DNA of 64,000 bases from Actinobacillus minor NM305 (GCF_000175195.1 NZ_ACQL01000069.1:1-64000); one strand, 5' to 3'. Shown: positions 24,383-35,238, numbered from the stretch's first letter. Notes: a model not told the origin generated them from the sequence alone. Numbers and translations: made by a program.

Positions 24383-26284
24383 TTACGTTTTTTTCTTAAA
24401 ATTAGACCGCTTCGTATACGTTGCTGGAGCTGGAATTCTGCTTAGTTGATACAATTTTTGTCTATCGGTATAAAGTAAATCAGGCAAACGAACCAACAAA
24501 CTCTGCATAAATTGTTGATAGCTTATTTGTTTTTTACTGATATCCGTTAATTGCATTTCCCAGTGTGCTGTCATATCCGGTAATGTTGCCATCTCGGGCA
24601 GAGCGTGGATAAGAATTCTTCCTGCTTCGGTACTGTGAATATGTCGCCCTTTTTTAACTAAAAAACCTCGCTTAAATAATAGTTCAATAATACCTGCTCG
24701 AGTAGCTTCGGTACCTAATCCATCGGTTTCTCGCAAAATCTTTTTGAGCTGTTTATCTTGTACAAAACGCGCAATTCCCGTCATTGCGGAAAGCAAAGTT
24801 GCATCCGTAAAATAACGCGGAGGCTGTGTTTTTTTACTGAGTATCTCGCCCCCCTCACAATGTAACTGTTGCCCTTTTTTAACAACAGGTAATAGAGGCT
24901 CTAATATCTCATCACTATCCTCTTTCCCGAGCAATGTTTTCCAACCTGCGACAATCAAATTTCGTGCTTGAGCGGTAAATTTTCCCCCTGCAATCTCAAG
25001 TTGAATAAACCCTTTTCGATATTCTGCATCAGGACAAAATTGCAATAAATACTGGCGAGCAATCAGTTGATAAATCCGTTTTTCATTTTCGGTAAGATTT
25101 ACATTGCCTTGTTTTGCTGTTGGGATAATCGCATGGTGTGCTTCCACTTTTTTATCGTTCCAACAACGATTTCGCAAATTAAGATCAACTACTGCCGGTT
25201 TTTCGTTATACTCGGTTAAATGATGAGAAATTGCTGCCATTACTTTATATCGCTCAGCATAATGTTCTTCCGGTAAGTAGCGATTATCCGAACGGGGATA
25301 AGTGATCAATTTATGTGTTTCATATAATTTTTGGCAAATATCTAGGACGGCTTGAGCCGATAAACCAAAACGCTTTGCGGCATCAATCTGAAGCACCGAA
25401 AGCGAATAAGGTAAAGGCGCCGTTTCTGACTCCATTTTATCTTGATAATCTTTCACTTCAGCAGGTTGATTCGTTATGCGCTTAAGCACATTTTCTGCCA
25501 ATGGACGACTTAATACACGCCCATCTTCATCTTGATAATCCTCACAGGCTTTGCTTGGTTGCCATTGTGCGATGAAACGTTCATTGGTTTCAGGCACGAG
25601 AATATGCACCTCAACCTCAAAATAATCTTTGGGGATAAAGTTCTCAATTTCTAAATCTCGGCGAACGATTAGCCCTAAAACGGGCGTTTGAACCCGCCCC
25701 ACAGATAACACGCCTTTATACCCTGCTTGTCTTCCTTGCAAAGTATAGGCTCTTGTCATATTGATACCATAAAGCCAATCTGCTCTTGCCCGAGCTAAGG
25801 CGGAGGTAGCAAGCGGTACAAAATCACGATTATTTTGCAATTTTTCCAACGCTTTTTTAACTGCATTAGGATTAAGATCACTAATTAAACAACGTTGGAT
25901 CTGATCTCGCTTTTCGGGTGGCACTTGCAAATAGCTGAATACCTCATCAACTAAAAGTTGCCCTTCTCTATCTGGGTCGCCGGCATTGACCAGAATATCC
26001 GCTTTTTTTACCAGTTTTTCAACCGCTTGTAGTTGCTTAAGCGTTTCTTTTTTCGGTACGAGTTTCCATTGTTGTGGGACAATCGGCAAATGTTCCATTC
26101 GCCACATTTTAAACCGTTCATCATAAACATCTGGCTCGGCTTGTTCTAATAAATGACCAATACACCATGTAACGACATCATGTTCGCCACATTGAATATA
26201 GCCATCGCCTCGTGTATGAGGTTTAGGTAACACATCCGCAATGGCTCTCGCCAAGCTCGGTTTTTCAGCAAGAAATAAACGCAT
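24383..26284 (-). CDS. topB: DNA topoisomerase III
   Basis: A 633-residue type IA topoisomerase that decatenates DNA and relaxes negative supercoils. The TOPRIM domain starts [20 protein letters not shown] and holds the metal-binding [15 protein letters not shown]. The active-site tyrosine is in [14 protein letters not shown]. The C-terminus is short and basic ([12 protein letters not shown]), without the zinc ribbons of topoisomerase I. The start at 26284 opens the TOPRIM domain. A longer frame to 26326 would begin inside the mepA terminator and is less likely. Confidence 0.95.
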   Translation of the reverse strand: MRLFLAEKPSLARAIADVLPKPHTRGDGYIQCGEHDVVTWCIGHLLEQAEPDVYDERFKMWRMEHLPIVPQQWKLVPKKETLKQLQAVEKLVKKADILVNAGDPDREGQLLVDEVFSYLQVPPEKRDQIQRCLISDLNPNAVKKALEKLQNNRDFVPLATSALARARADWLYGINMTRAYTLQGRQAGYKGVLSVGRVQTPVLGLIVRRDLEIENFIPKDYFEVEVHILVPETNERFIAQWQPSKACEDYQDEDGRVLSRPLAENVLKRITNQPAEVKDYQDKMESETAPLPYSLSVLQIDAAKRFGLSAQAVLDICQKLYETHKLITYPRSDNRYLPEEHYAERYKVMAAISHHLTEYNEKPAVVDLNLRNRCWNDKKVEAHHAIIPTAKQGNVNLTENEKRIYQLIARQYLLQFCPDAEYRKGFIQLEIAGGKFTAQARNLIVAGWKTLLGKEDSDEILEPLLPVVKKGQQLHCEGGEILSKKTQPPRYFTDATLLSAMTGIARFVQDKQLKKILRETDGLGTEATRAGIIELLFKRGFLVKKGRHIHSTEAGRILIHALPEMATLPDMTAHWEMQLTDISKKQISYQQFMQSLLVRLPDLLYTDRQKLYQLSRIPAPATYTKRSNFKKKT

Positions 26285-26289
26285 AACAA

Positions 26290-26323
26290 ATAAAAAAGAA
26301 AGCGGAGAAAGTCCATTCTCCGC
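26290..26323 (-). terminator. Terminator after mepA
   Basis: On the minus strand, GCGGAGAA-TGGACT-TTCTCCGC followed by TTTCTTTTTTATTTG is a classical intrinsic terminator. It ends six bases before the topB start codon. Confidence 0.8.
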
Positions 26324-26338
26324 CAAAGTTAATCATGA

Positions 26339-27172
26339 TTAGTTAGTGAGACCTTGAGAAGATAAAATCATTTGGCATTGGTAAGGAGCTGCAGGTAGAA
26401 CCTTCGATTTTGAGGCTGTAGAAGCCCCTGTTTTAGGTTCAAACCATGAGTAAAGCTCATCGCCACAACCATCTCCTACCGGTAAAGCTGCTTGATTCTC
26501 ACAATTTTCAGCATCTGCTGGACAGGTTAAACGCACGTGAATATGGGAATCATGTCCATACCACGGGCGGATCTTCTGTAACCAAGCACGATCTGAACCT
26601 GCTGTATTGCAAAGTTTTACTTTGATTGCCGGGTTTACAAAAATACGATTTACTCTTGGATCGCTCGCCGCTAACTTAATTAAGGTTGTTTGATTTGGCG
26701 TCCAAACGCTTTCATCAACTACTTGAGCGTCTCGATCTACCATTAATGTTGCTAAACCGGCTGGATTTTTTGCTGTTTCATCGTCCATCGGTCCGAAACG
26801 TAACCAGATATCTGCATCTAAACCGGTTTGATGACTCGCGTGTCCAGAAGAAAAACGACCACCGGCAGGCATTCCCATATCACCAATGAGCATTGGTGGA
26901 AGACCGGCATTTTTCGCTTTTTGCCCTAATTGTGTTAAATAGTCTAATAATTGAGGATGTCCGTAATAACGATTTCTCGCAGAGCGAATCACTTGATAAC
27001 CTTCGCCTTTCAGTGCTAAAGGTTTAGCCCCAATAATACAGCCATTACTATAACCACCGATAGATTGAGGAGATCCACTAATTGGCTGACGGATTTGTTC
27101 CCATAATGTTGCTTCTGCTGATAAACTAAAACAAGCTAAGCCTGAAACAAAAAGTGTTTTCAATAATTTCAT
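26339..27172 (-). CDS. mepA: Penicillin-insensitive murein endopeptidase
   Basis: A 277-residue periplasmic zinc peptidase that cuts D-Ala–meso-DAP cross-links in peptidoglycan. A signal peptide covers about residues 1–21. LAS-family metal ligands are visible in SGHASHQTGLDADIW and YGHDSHIHVRLTCP. A six-cysteine pattern (NGCIIG, LCNTAG, TCPADAENCEN, GDGCGDELY) matches the disulfides of E. coli MepA. In many gammaproteobacteria it follows aroC, but here aroC is 9 kb away. Confidence 0.94.
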   Translation of the reverse strand: MKLLKTLFVSGLACFSLSAEATLWEQIRQPISGSPQSIGGYSNGCIIGAKPLALKGEGYQVIRSARNRYYGHPQLLDYLTQLGQKAKNAGLPPMLIGDMGMPAGGRFSSGHASHQTGLDADIWLRFGPMDDETAKNPAGLATLMVDRDAQVVDESVWTPNQTTLIKLAASDPRVNRIFVNPAIKVKLCNTAGSDRAWLQKIRPWYGHDSHIHVRLTCPADAENCENQAALPVGDGCGDELYSWFEPKTGASTASKSKVLPAAPYQCQMILSSQGLTN

Positions 27173-27279
27173 GATAAGTTTCCAAGTAAAAATAAAAGCA
27201 ATGGATTATGCTATTTTGACAAAAAATTTATCAAAACGCTACCCATTGCCTCTATGATTACAAAGCTGACAAAGCTAAT

Positions 27280-28599
27280 TTATTTCAACCATTTATTACT
27301 TAACGTTCCTGCGACCATTGCACCATTCACGTTAAGTGCCGTTCTTCCCATATCAATCAACGGTTCGATAGAAATCAATAATCCAACTAACTCAATCGGT
27401 AAATTAAGGGTGGATAATACGACAATTGCCGCAAAAGTTGCACCGCCACCAACGCCTGCGATACCAAATGAAGAAATTGCAACCACTAAAATGAGCGTGA
27501 GAATATAACTGAAACTAAAAGGATCAATACCAACAGTCGGTGCAACCATCACGGCTAACATCGCCGGATAAATACCCGCACAGCCATTTTGTCCTATCGT
27601 TGCGCCAAAAGTGGCAGAAAAATTCGCAATAACATTGTCATTACCTAATTTATTGGTTTGAGTTTCAATATTAAGTGGTAGCGTTGCTGCACTTGAACGT
27701 GATGTAAACGCAAAACTGAGCGTTGGTAGCACTTTTTTATAGTAATCAAGCGGGTTAATTTTTGCGACAAACAGCAAAATACCGTGAACAACAAACATTA
27801 AACCAATCGCTAAGTAAGATGCCACAATAAAGTTACCTAAATTGATAATATCCGCCCATTTGGATGTCGCCGCCATTTTGATCATAAGCGCAAAAACGCC
27901 ATAAGGTGTTAAGCGGATCACAAAGCGAACTAAGCGCATAATGAGTTTATTAAGCGTATCAACGCCTTGAGCAATACGTTCGCCTAAATCCTTATCTTCT
28001 TTGCCTAAACTTAATGCGGCAAACCCTAGAAAACCAGAGAAAATGACAGTGCTGATAATAGAAGTTGGATTTGCGCCGGTTAATTCTAAAAATGGATTTT
28101 TAGGAATAAAGGATAATAGCATCGCCGGTACAGATAAATTGCTAACCTGATCGACTCGTCCGGCAACTTTCGCTTGTGCCGCTAGCTCTCTTTCACCAAC
28201 AACTAAACCTTGTGCGGTTAAATCGAACAAGTAGCTCATCGCTATCCCGATTGCTGCGGCAATTGCGGTGGTAACTAATAATACAGATAAAACGCTGAAG
28301 CTGATTTTCCCTAATGAGTTCGCTTCTTTCAGGCGTGTCATTGCCGACAAAATGGACACAAAGACTAACGGCATAACAATCATTTGTAGCAATCGGACAT
28401 AACCGTTACCCACAAGATTTATCCAATCTAATGTTGGATCGATAACCGTTTTATCATAGACCGTCTGTAATAAAATCCCAAATCCTAAGCCCAATAACAG
28501 CCCAATAAAAACGGTCTGCCCCAGTTTCTGGGTTCTTTTATAAAGTACAGATAACAAAAATAGAAATGCAACAAATATGCCTAAATTAACAATGAGCAT
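27280..28599 (-). CDS. tcyP: L-cystine symporter TcyP (YdjN)
   Basis: A 439-residue cation symporter of the dicarboxylate/amino-acid:cation family, close to YdjN/TcyP, which imports cystine. Visible are the FTSRSSAATLPLNIETQTNK hairpin region and the NGCAGIYPAMLAVMVAPTVG helix, plus about eight membrane segments. The start at 28599 is set by a GGAGG box; a longer frame to 28611 has none. It is followed on the same strand only after 100 bases, so it is probably monocistronic. Supply of cysteine for sulfur metabolism is its likely role. Confidence 0.9.
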   Translation of the reverse strand: MLIVNLGIFVAFLFLLSVLYKRTQKLGQTVFIGLLLGLGFGILLQTVYDKTVIDPTLDWINLVGNGYVRLLQMIVMPLVFVSILSAMTRLKEANSLGKISFSVLSVLLVTTAIAAAIGIAMSYLFDLTAQGLVVGERELAAQAKVAGRVDQVSNLSVPAMLLSFIPKNPFLELTGANPTSIISTVIFSGFLGFAALSLGKEDKDLGERIAQGVDTLNKLIMRLVRFVIRLTPYGVFALMIKMAATSKWADIINLGNFIVASYLAIGLMFVVHGILLFVAKINPLDYYKKVLPTLSFAFTSRSSAATLPLNIETQTNKLGNDNVIANFSATFGATIGQNGCAGIYPAMLAVMVAPTVGIDPFSFSYILTLILVVAISSFGIAGVGGGATFAAIVVLSTLNLPIELVGLLISIEPLIDMGRTALNVNGAMVAGTLSNKWLK

Positions 28600-28683
28600 A
28601 AAAACCTCCAATGCTTTTTGTTCATCATAGAATAGATCCTCATTCGAGTGTTAGTCGAATAAGATTGGGTTTATAACCTTTTG

Positions 28684-29445
28684 TTATAATATTTCCCAAC
28701 TTAGGTTAGAAATCAAGCGACATTGATCACATTTAAAATAAAAAATATCGTGTAATGGTGTTGCGAGTTTCCAATTTCCACCACAGCTTGGGCAGGTTCT
28801 ATTCTGTTCTTTCGCTTCATCTGTCCCTAAACGATATAAGTAATAAAATACGGGAATAGATGTTTTTTGTGCTATCTCCTTAGTCAAAGCTCGCCCTCTT
28901 ATACTTAGCTCGCTATCAACCTCGCTAATTTGTGATACGGCTTGTTGCTCTAATACTAAGCCATTCATTTGTAGCTGATCGCAAGCCTGCCAATCTTCTT
29001 GCCATTTTATGAGTTGTTCACTGAGATCATACTCTGTGTGCAATAAACGATAGCTCGGGACAGGTTTAAAATCGCCTGCAGCTCGAAGCGGCGAACAGCT
29101 ATCTAAATGCGTGGTATAAAGGATTAAAAATGGATGTTTCTCCTCTTGGCTACTTTCATCGGCTTGATAATCTTGCCCGATAATTTCGAATCCGGTAAAA
29201 ATAACACCAAATTCAACCGCTTGCTGTAAGGCTTCATTGACCATTTCACTATTCCATTTAGGTAACAAACTCTCTTGTTCTGGAAGTGAAAGACGAACTT
29301 GGAAATGATCTTGATGATAAGTTACGCCAAACTCTCTGCCAATAATTTGCCCGTTATATCGCCATTGATTAACCACCTGCCCAATCAAGGTAACGGGATC
29401 TTCTTCGAAATTCTCAAAATTAAAATAGGCAATCGCTTGATACAT
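28684..29445 (-). CDS. DUF2310 zinc-ribbon protein
   Basis: A 253-residue protein of the DUF2310 family, confined mostly to gammaproteobacteria. The C-terminus carries a zinc ribbon, CPSCGGNW near residue 218 and CDQC near 240, suggesting nucleic-acid binding. The N-terminal two thirds (IGREFGVTYHQDHFQVRLSL; DSCSPLRAAGDFKPVPSYRL) is conserved in the family but uncharacterised. Its ATG overlaps the fieF stop (TAATG type), so it is translationally coupled to the metal exporter. Confidence 0.82.
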   Translation of the reverse strand: MYQAIAYFNFENFEEDPVTLIGQVVNQWRYNGQIIGREFGVTYHQDHFQVRLSLPEQESLLPKWNSEMVNEALQQAVEFGVIFTGFEIIGQDYQADESSQEEKHPFLILYTTHLDSCSPLRAAGDFKPVPSYRLLHTEYDLSEQLIKWQEDWQACDQLQMNGLVLEQQAVSQISEVDSELSIRGRALTKEIAQKTSIPVFYYLYRLGTDEAKEQNRTCPSCGGNWKLATPLHDIFYFKCDQCRLISNLSWEIL

Positions 29446-30341
29446 TACTGTTCCTGTTGTTTTTCTTTTTGAACCACTGAAGTCGGTTCTTGATGAATGA
29501 TCACTTCCGACATTGGAAATAGTGTCAGAATTTTATGTTCTAAATTATCAGCAATATCGTGGGCTTCAAGTAGCGTTAAATGATCATCCAGCTCTAAATG
29601 AAGCTGAATAAAACGCACTGCACCTGCTCGACGAGTAAGCACATCGTGAATACCTAAAATACAAGGATTTTCACGCGCGATTTGCATAATTTGGGCAATT
29701 TCTTCTTGAGGTAGCGCTTGATCTAATAAAGTATTTACCGCCTCCCACAACATCTTTAATGCACTATATGCAATATATAGCGCAATACCTATGGCAAAAA
29801 CAGCATCAGCATAGATAAATCCAAACCAGTTTAAGATCATTGCCACTAAAATTGCGCCGTTCATCAGAAAATCGGTTTGATAGTGAAGGGAATCTGCTTC
29901 AATTGCCGGACTTTGTGTGATTGCAACCACTTTTTTCTGATACCAAATCAATACAGCCGTTAAAGCAATCGAAATCAAACTAACCATAATCCCTAATTCA
30001 GAATCAGCAATCAATTCCGGATTGGTTAATTTATAAAAACCTTGTAAGAGTAGGAAAGCAGCAGAGCCACTAATAAACGCACTTTGCGCTACCGCAGCTA
30101 GCGATTCTGCTTTACCGTGCCCAAAAGCGTGACGCTCATCTGCCGGTTGTAAGGCGAATCGTAAGACGAAGACATTAACAATAGACGCAAATAAATCTAC
30201 TACCGAATCAGTCATTGCGGCGAGAATTGAGATAGATCCTGTTTGCCACCAAGCAAAGGCTTTAATTAAAATTAAGGAACAAGCAACAACAATGGCTAAA
30301 TTTGCTGCTCGTTTAACCAGTTTCTTATATTGTTCTTCCAT
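29445..30341 (-). CDS. fieF: Cation diffusion facilitator FieF (YiiP)
   Basis: A 298-residue inner-membrane CDF exporter that expels Zn(II)/Fe(II) in exchange for protons. Six membrane helices precede a cytoplasmic domain. The transport-site aspartate is in AAMTDSVVDLFAS, with ERHAFGHGKAESLAAVAQS and the helix-V DSLHYQTDFLMNGA supplying further metal residues. The start at 30341 matches the E. coli protein's N-terminus (about 300 residues); a longer in-frame start near 30401 lies in the frr terminator. Confidence 0.93.
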   Translation of the reverse strand: MEEQYKKLVKRAANLAIVVACSLILIKAFAWWQTGSISILAAMTDSVVDLFASIVNVFVLRFALQPADERHAFGHGKAESLAAVAQSAFISGSAAFLLLQGFYKLTNPELIADSELGIMVSLISIALTAVLIWYQKKVVAITQSPAIEADSLHYQTDFLMNGAILVAMILNWFGFIYADAVFAIGIALYIAYSALKMLWEAVNTLLDQALPQEEIAQIMQIARENPCILGIHDVLTRRAGAVRFIQLHLELDDHLTLLEAHDIADNLEHKILTLFPMSEVIIHQEPTSVVQKEKQQEQ

Positions 30342-30372
30342 TTGTTTACTATACTTTTTGATTATTCGTTCT

Positions 30373-30404
30373 GAAAATAAAAAAGTGGGCTTTACACCCA
30401 CTTT
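30373..30404 (-). terminator. Terminator after frr
   Basis: On the minus strand, AAAGTGGG-TGTAAAG-CCCACTTT is followed by TTTTATTTTC. Confidence 0.75.
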
Positions 30405-30419
30405 AACTGATTTTTTTGA

Positions 30420-30977
30420 TTAGAAATCAAGTAATTCTTTCTCTTTTGCTGCAAGCACTTCATCTACTTTTTTGATGTAGCTATCAGTAATTTTCTGAAT
30501 TTCATCTTGTGCTTTACGCTCTTCATCTTCACTGATTTCTTTGTCTTTTAATAATGCTTTGATTTGGTCATTCGCATCACGGCGTACATTACGGATTGCA
30601 ATTTTACCTTGTTCACCTTCGCCTTTTACGATTTTGATCAAATCACGGCGGCGTTCTTCTGTTAATGGTGGAAGTGGAACACGAATTGTTGCACCGGCAG
30701 AAGATGGGTTTAAGCCTAAATCTGACGTTAAAATCGCTTTTTCTACGGCTGAGATTAAAGAACGGTCAAAAACGTTTACCGCTAATGTACGTGCATCTTC
30801 TGCAACCACGTTTGCTACTTGGCGTAATGGTGTTGCAGAACCGTAGTATTCAACTTGAATACCGTCTAATAAACTTGGTTGTGCTCGACCTGTACGAATT
30901 TTAGAAATATGACTTTTTAAAGCATCTAAGCTTTTTTCCATACGATCTTGCGTATCTTTTTTGATTTCATTAATCAT
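30420..30977 (-). CDS. frr: Ribosome recycling factor
   Basis: A 185-residue factor that, with EF-G, splits ribosomes after translation ends. Typical sequence includes [21 protein letters not shown] (in two parts), [20 protein letters not shown] and [20 protein letters not shown]. Length is exact for the family. AAAAGGAAAAG precedes the ATG. It follows pyrH by 40 bases, the conserved pyrH-frr operon. Confidence 0.98.
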   Translation of the reverse strand: MINEIKKDTQDRMEKSLDALKSHISKIRTGRAQPSLLDGIQVEYYGSATPLRQVANVVAEDARTLAVNVFDRSLISAVEKAILTSDLGLNPSSAGATIRVPLPPLTEERRRDLIKIVKGEGEQGKIAIRNVRRDANDQIKALLKDKEISEDEERKAQDEIQKITDSYIKKVDEVLAAKEKELLDF

Positions 30978-31017
30978 TGATTTCTTTTCCTTTTCATCAA
31001 TTAAAATTTGTTAAACA

Positions 31018-31731
31018 TTAAGCAATAATTGTGCCTTCGGTAGTGCCTGTTACTACTTCACGTAACGCACCCGGTTTACCCATATTAAATACACGAATTG
31101 GCATTGCGTGGTCACGTGCTAAAGTAAAGGCAGCTAAATCCATAACTTGCAATTCTTTATCAATGACTTCAGCATACGTTAATTGATTATATAATTTAGC
31201 ATCGGCAAATTTAGCCGGATCTTTGTCATACACGCCATCTACTTTTGTTGCTTTTAAGACAACATCTGCTTCAATTTCGATACCACGTAAGCAAGCCGCT
31301 GAATCGGTCGTAAAAAATGGGCTACCTGTTCCTGCTGAGAAAATCACAACACGTTTTTCACGTAACATTTTGATCGCTTCAGACCAGTTATAGGTATCGC
31401 AAATTCCGTTTAATTGGAATGCAGACATGAGTTTCGCATTCACATCTGCACGATGCAACGCATCACGCATTGCTAAGCCATTCATTACAGTAGCAAGCAT
31501 CCCCATATGGTCGCCAACAACACGATTCATTCCTGCTTTAGCTAATTTTGCCCCACGGAATAAGTTACCGCCACCGATAACGACTCCCACTTCAACGCCC
31601 ATTTCGATTAACTCTTTAATTTCAAGAGCCATACGATCTAAGATTGAAGGGTCGATACCAAAGCCTTCTTCACCTTGTAAAGCTTCGCCACTTAATTTTA
31701 ATAAAATGCGTTTATAAATAGGGTTGCTCAT
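31018..31731 (-). CDS. pyrH: UMP kinase
   Basis: A 237-residue bacterial UMP kinase that makes UDP for pyrimidine nucleotides. Visible are [17 protein letters not shown] at the start, [19 protein letters not shown], the nucleotide-binding [14 protein letters not shown] and [22 protein letters not shown] precedes the ATG. It is the first gene of the pyrH-frr pair, and the divergent neighbour is a phosphoethanolamine transferase. Confidence 0.98.
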   Translation of the reverse strand: MSNPIYKRILLKLSGEALQGEEGFGIDPSILDRMALEIKELIEMGVEVGVVIGGGNLFRGAKLAKAGMNRVVGDHMGMLATVMNGLAMRDALHRADVNAKLMSAFQLNGICDTYNWSEAIKMLREKRVVIFSAGTGSPFFTTDSAACLRGIEIEADVVLKATKVDGVYDKDPAKFADAKLYNQLTYAEVIDKELQVMDLAAFTLARDHAMPIRVFNMGKPGALREVVTGTTEGTIIA

Positions 31732-31820
31732 TTTAATTGCCTCTGTTTGTATGGACTAAACACAAAATTACGTTATTATAGAACAATCTATCTAAACTAG
31801 AAATAGAGAAATTTTAATCT

Positions 31821-33359
31821 ATGCAAAATAAGAAACTTTTTGGGATATTTTTCGCACTGGGCTTAGTCCTTTTTGCAAGTTTTTTTATGCTCAAAGGCTC
31901 TGGTTTTTTTGAGCATCCTAGCGTACCTGAAGTTATTTTAGGCGCCATTTTAATCATAACTTTAGCAAGTTCTAAGTGGACTTACTACTTGCTATTATTG
32001 CCGATTACGTTAGGTTATATGTTCTATACCCCGATCGGCCTTGCTTTTGGTCGTCCGACTTACCAATATATCGCTTCTGTTTTTGCGACCGATATGATGG
32101 AAAGTAAAGAATTTCTCCAACAACTTTCCCCTCTCAACATCGTGATTGCTGTTGCGATTCTATTAGCGGTCGTTTTTTATCGAAAAATTACCAATATGCT
32201 GGATATTAAACCCTTGAGAAATAAAAGTTTTGTACTCTTTGCGATTCTCTTTGGGTTGTATTACCTTGCACCACTTAAATTCTTTCATGTATTCTATGAT
32301 GAAAGTATGAAAGTAAAAAAAGAGTTGGATGTTTTAAATCATCTTTCAATTGAGTCAAAATGGGGAGCTTCTACGCTTTCTACCGAGGCAAAATATGATG
32401 ACTACGTTTTAATCATTGGCGAAAGTGCGAGAAAAGATTATCACCACGCTTATGGTTATCCAGCAGAAAATACGCCATTTATGAGCCACGCTAAAGGCAC
32501 GCTAATTGACGGGCTCACATCTGGTGGCACAAACACTATCGCCTCATTAAAACTTATGCTAACCAAACCCAATACACAAACATGGGAAGGCAGCTATGAG
32601 CTTTCGATGATCGATCTTATCAAATCAGCAGGTATAAAAACGTACTGGATTTCAAATCAAGGTTATTTAGGGCAATTTGATACACCGATTTCATCACTAG
32701 CCAATAAGAGCGATGTCAAAATCTTTACAAAGGCCGGCGATTCGCTCAACCAAAATATCAGCGATTTTGAATTGCTACCAAAGTTTGTTCAAACCATTGA
32801 ACAACCTGCAACACAAAAACGCTTTATTGTCTTACATTTATATGGTTCTCACCCTATTACTTGCGACCGTTTAACCGATTACCCAAAAATGTTTGATGAT
32901 GAAAAACTGCCGAAAAAATTTTTTAACGTAAACTGTTATGTTTCTTCTATTAAGAAAACCGATGAGGTCATTCAACGTGTTTATGAAGCTTTAGAGAAAA
33001 ATAAAGCCACGAACGGACGTTCTTTCTCAATGATTTATTTTTCTGATCACGGTTTATCTCATGATATTTCGGAAGATAACATCACTATTCATAACAGTAG
33101 TGGCAAAAGTAAATTACATTACGATATCCCGCTGTTTAAAATCTCAAGCGATGATACGCAAAGAAATGAATATCACGTTTTTAAATCAGGTTTAAACTTT
33201 ACTGATGGCATTGGAAAATGGATTGGGATTGAGAACCCATTATTAAATAAAGACGTTGATTTATTTAGCAACCAACCTGATAAAGATGATTATGGATTGA
33301 AAAAAATCATTGAGGAAATCAAAGCACCACTCGATCCAGCAATAAAGATCCCTCAATAA
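31821..33359 (+). CDS. Phosphoethanolamine transferase, sulfatase-fold
   Basis: A 512-residue inner-membrane enzyme with about five N-terminal helices (to residue 155) and a periplasmic alkaline-phosphatase-fold domain. Catalytic-type elements are DDYVLIIGESARKDYHHAYG, SGGTNTIASLKLMLTKPN (the Thr nucleophile), VLHLYGSHPITCDRL and YFSDHGLSHD. Such enzymes add phosphoethanolamine to lipopolysaccharide core or lipid A. It resembles the core heptose-type and CptA-type enzymes as much as EptA, so the acceptor is uncertain. A strong terminator follows. Confidence 0.88.
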   Translation: MQNKKLFGIFFALGLVLFASFFMLKGSGFFEHPSVPEVILGAILIITLASSKWTYYLLLLPITLGYMFYTPIGLAFGRPTYQYIASVFATDMMESKEFLQQLSPLNIVIAVAILLAVVFYRKITNMLDIKPLRNKSFVLFAILFGLYYLAPLKFFHVFYDESMKVKKELDVLNHLSIESKWGASTLSTEAKYDDYVLIIGESARKDYHHAYGYPAENTPFMSHAKGTLIDGLTSGGTNTIASLKLMLTKPNTQTWEGSYELSMIDLIKSAGIKTYWISNQGYLGQFDTPISSLANKSDVKIFTKAGDSLNQNISDFELLPKFVQTIEQPATQKRFIVLHLYGSHPITCDRLTDYPKMFDDEKLPKKFFNVNCYVSSIKKTDEVIQRVYEALEKNKATNGRSFSMIYFSDHGLSHDISEDNITIHNSSGKSKLHYDIPLFKISSDDTQRNEYHVFKSGLNFTDGIGKWIGIENPLLNKDVDLFSNQPDKDDYGLKKIIEEIKAPLDPAIKIPQ

Positions 33360-33375
33360 TCGCTTTCAATTATAC

Positions 33376-33413
33376 AAACGCCTAAGCTCAAACTTAGGCG
33401 TTTGCTTTTTATT
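33376..33413 (+). terminator. Terminator after the phosphoethanolamine transferase
   Basis: AAACGCCTAAG-CTCAAA-CTTAGGCGTTT is a perfect 11-bp stem followed by GCTTTTTATT. Confidence 0.85.
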
Positions 33414-33457
33414 ATAATTCGTTATATATTTAATTATATAAATTAAATTATTCACTT

Positions 33458-34438
33458 ATGAAAAACTCGTTCTCTTTAATTCTGCTCTTAGTGCTTATCT
33501 GTTGCGCCGTTTTATCCCTCTCGTTAGGTCGATTTTATATTGCCCCTAGCGATGTAATGGCAACACTTTTTCATATCGGTGGCAGTGAAATTCAGCATAA
33601 CATCATTTTTAATCTTCGTCTTCCTCGGGTTATTGCAGCGATTTTAGTTGGCGCAGCTCTAGCTGCCTCTGGCGCTGTCTATCAAGGCGTTTTTCGTAAC
33701 CCATTGGTGTCGCCCGATTTATTAGGTGTTTCTAGCGGAGCTTGTGTTGGCGCATCATTTGCTATTTTATGTGGCTGGGGAATTTTAGCTACTCAAACTA
33801 GCGCTTTTATCGGCGGTATTATTGCGGTAATGATTACGATGACAATCCCGAAACTGATGCAACGCAATGCCAATATTCTGCTCATTCTTTCGGGGATCAT
33901 TGTTTCCGGTTTTATGATGGCATGTCTTGGTTTGTTGAAATACCTTGCCGATCCGGAAACGCAGTTGGCGGATATTGTTTATTGGCAACTTGGTAGTTTA
34001 ACCAAAACTGACTATCACAATTTACGCCTTCTTTCGCCGATTATACTCGTTACATTGCTACTCCTTTTTGCGATGCGTTGGCGAATTAATGTTCTTTCTC
34101 TAGGTGAAAGGGAAGCAACGCTCGTTGGCGTGAATGTGAAATTTGAACGAAACGTGATGGTAGTAAATGCGACATTATTAACCGCTTCCGCAGTGTGTTT
34201 AAGCGGTACGATCGGTTGGATTGGGTTAATTATCCCCCACTTATCTCGCCTTATGATTGGTGATAACAATGTCAAAACGTTGCCAATCTCAATGTTACTC
34301 GGTGCCATTTTTCTCCTTGTTGTCGATACCGTTGCGCGTAATTTATATGCGCAAGAAATTCCTCTTGGAATTATTACAGGTTTTCTTGGCGCACCGTGCT
34401 TCGCTTGGGCATTGATAAAACAAAAAAGGGTTAGTTAA
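33458..34438 (+). CDS. FecCD-family iron-chelate ABC permease
   Basis: A 326-residue permease of the FecCD/BtuC family with about ten helices. It shows LRLPRVIAAILVGAALAASGAVYQ near residue 50 (in two parts), NPLVSPDLLGVSSGA and GTIGWIGLIIPHLSRLMIGD, the ATPase-contacting loop. Such permeases carry ferric siderophores, haem or cobalamin. The stop TAA is directly followed by the ATG of the ATPase. No clear ribosome site is seen before this ATG. Confidence 0.92.
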   Translation: MKNSFSLILLLVLICCAVLSLSLGRFYIAPSDVMATLFHIGGSEIQHNIIFNLRLPRVIAAILVGAALAASGAVYQGVFRNPLVSPDLLGVSSGACVGASFAILCGWGILATQTSAFIGGIIAVMITMTIPKLMQRNANILLILSGIIVSGFMMACLGLLKYLADPETQLADIVYWQLGSLTKTDYHNLRLLSPIILVTLLLLFAMRWRINVLSLGEREATLVGVNVKFERNVMVVNATLLTASAVCLSGTIGWIGLIIPHLSRLMIGDNNVKTLPISMLLGAIFLLVVDTVARNLYAQEIPLGIITGFLGAPCFAWALIKQKRVS

Positions 34439-35224
34439 ATGCTAAAGATCGAACAACTTTGTTATAGCCATCAACAAACGCCTTTACTTAACCATATTCA
34501 TCTTCACTTACAAAAAGGGGAGCTGCTAACGCTATTAGGTGCGAATGGCGCAGGTAAATCAACCTTACTTAACTGTATTTCAGGGTTGCTTCCTTTGCAA
34601 AAAGGGCAAATTCTTATTGAAAATCGACCGCTTGCAACCCTTTCTACCAAAGAGATTGCTCAAAAAATTGCTTATGTTTCTCAATCTGCACCACAAACTT
34701 ACCAATATAGTGTAAGAGACTATGTGGCTCTAGGGCGAGCCGCTTATTTAGGTATGTTTGAAAAACCAAATGAAGCCGATTTTGCACTTGTTGAGCAAGC
34801 CTTAGCCACACTTAATATTCAACATCTTGCAGATAAAACCTATATGTTGGCAAGTGGAGGGGAAAAACAGTTAATCAACATTGCCAAAGTTTTAGTACAA
34901 CAACCACAGATCATTTTGTTTGATGAGCCAACTTCTGCTCTTGATTATGGAAATACACTCAAAACATTGAGTTTAATTCGAACATTGGCTGAACAGCAAT
35001 TTACGATCATTATGACTACGCATAATCCGGATCATCCACTCCTACTCCACCAGAGTTTACCCCATAGCAAAACCGCCATTTTAGATCGGCAAGGGCATTT
35101 AATGGTGGGAAATACGGCGGAAATGATTACCGAGCCTCATTTAAAGCAACTTTATCAAATGGATTTACGGTTGGTTCAGGTATCTGAGCTCGACCGTCAT
35201 CTTTGTGCAATTCAACATCTTTAA
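34439..35224 (+). CDS. Iron-chelate ABC transporter ATPase
   Basis: A 261-residue ABC ATPase that powers the preceding permease. Walker A is GANGAGKST (37–45 region), the signature is LASGGEKQLINIAKVL (SGGEK instead of LSGGQ), and Walker B is QIILFDEPTSALD followed by the TTHNPDH switch histidine. It begins immediately after the permease stop codon. The order permease–ATPase–binding protein is a single operon. Confidence 0.93.
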   Translation: MLKIEQLCYSHQQTPLLNHIHLHLQKGELLTLLGANGAGKSTLLNCISGLLPLQKGQILIENRPLATLSTKEIAQKIAYVSQSAPQTYQYSVRDYVALGRAAYLGMFEKPNEADFALVEQALATLNIQHLADKTYMLASGGEKQLINIAKVLVQQPQIILFDEPTSALDYGNTLKTLSLIRTLAEQQFTIIMTTHNPDHPLLLHQSLPHSKTAILDRQGHLMVGNTAEMITEPHLKQLYQMDLRLVQVSELDRHLCAIQHL

Positions 35225-35238
35225 CAAAAGGAGCAACA

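Noticed and set aside
26285..26326. Longer start for topB
   Set aside because: The extension is translated from the mepA terminator stem and T-run; the TOPRIM domain starts at 26284.
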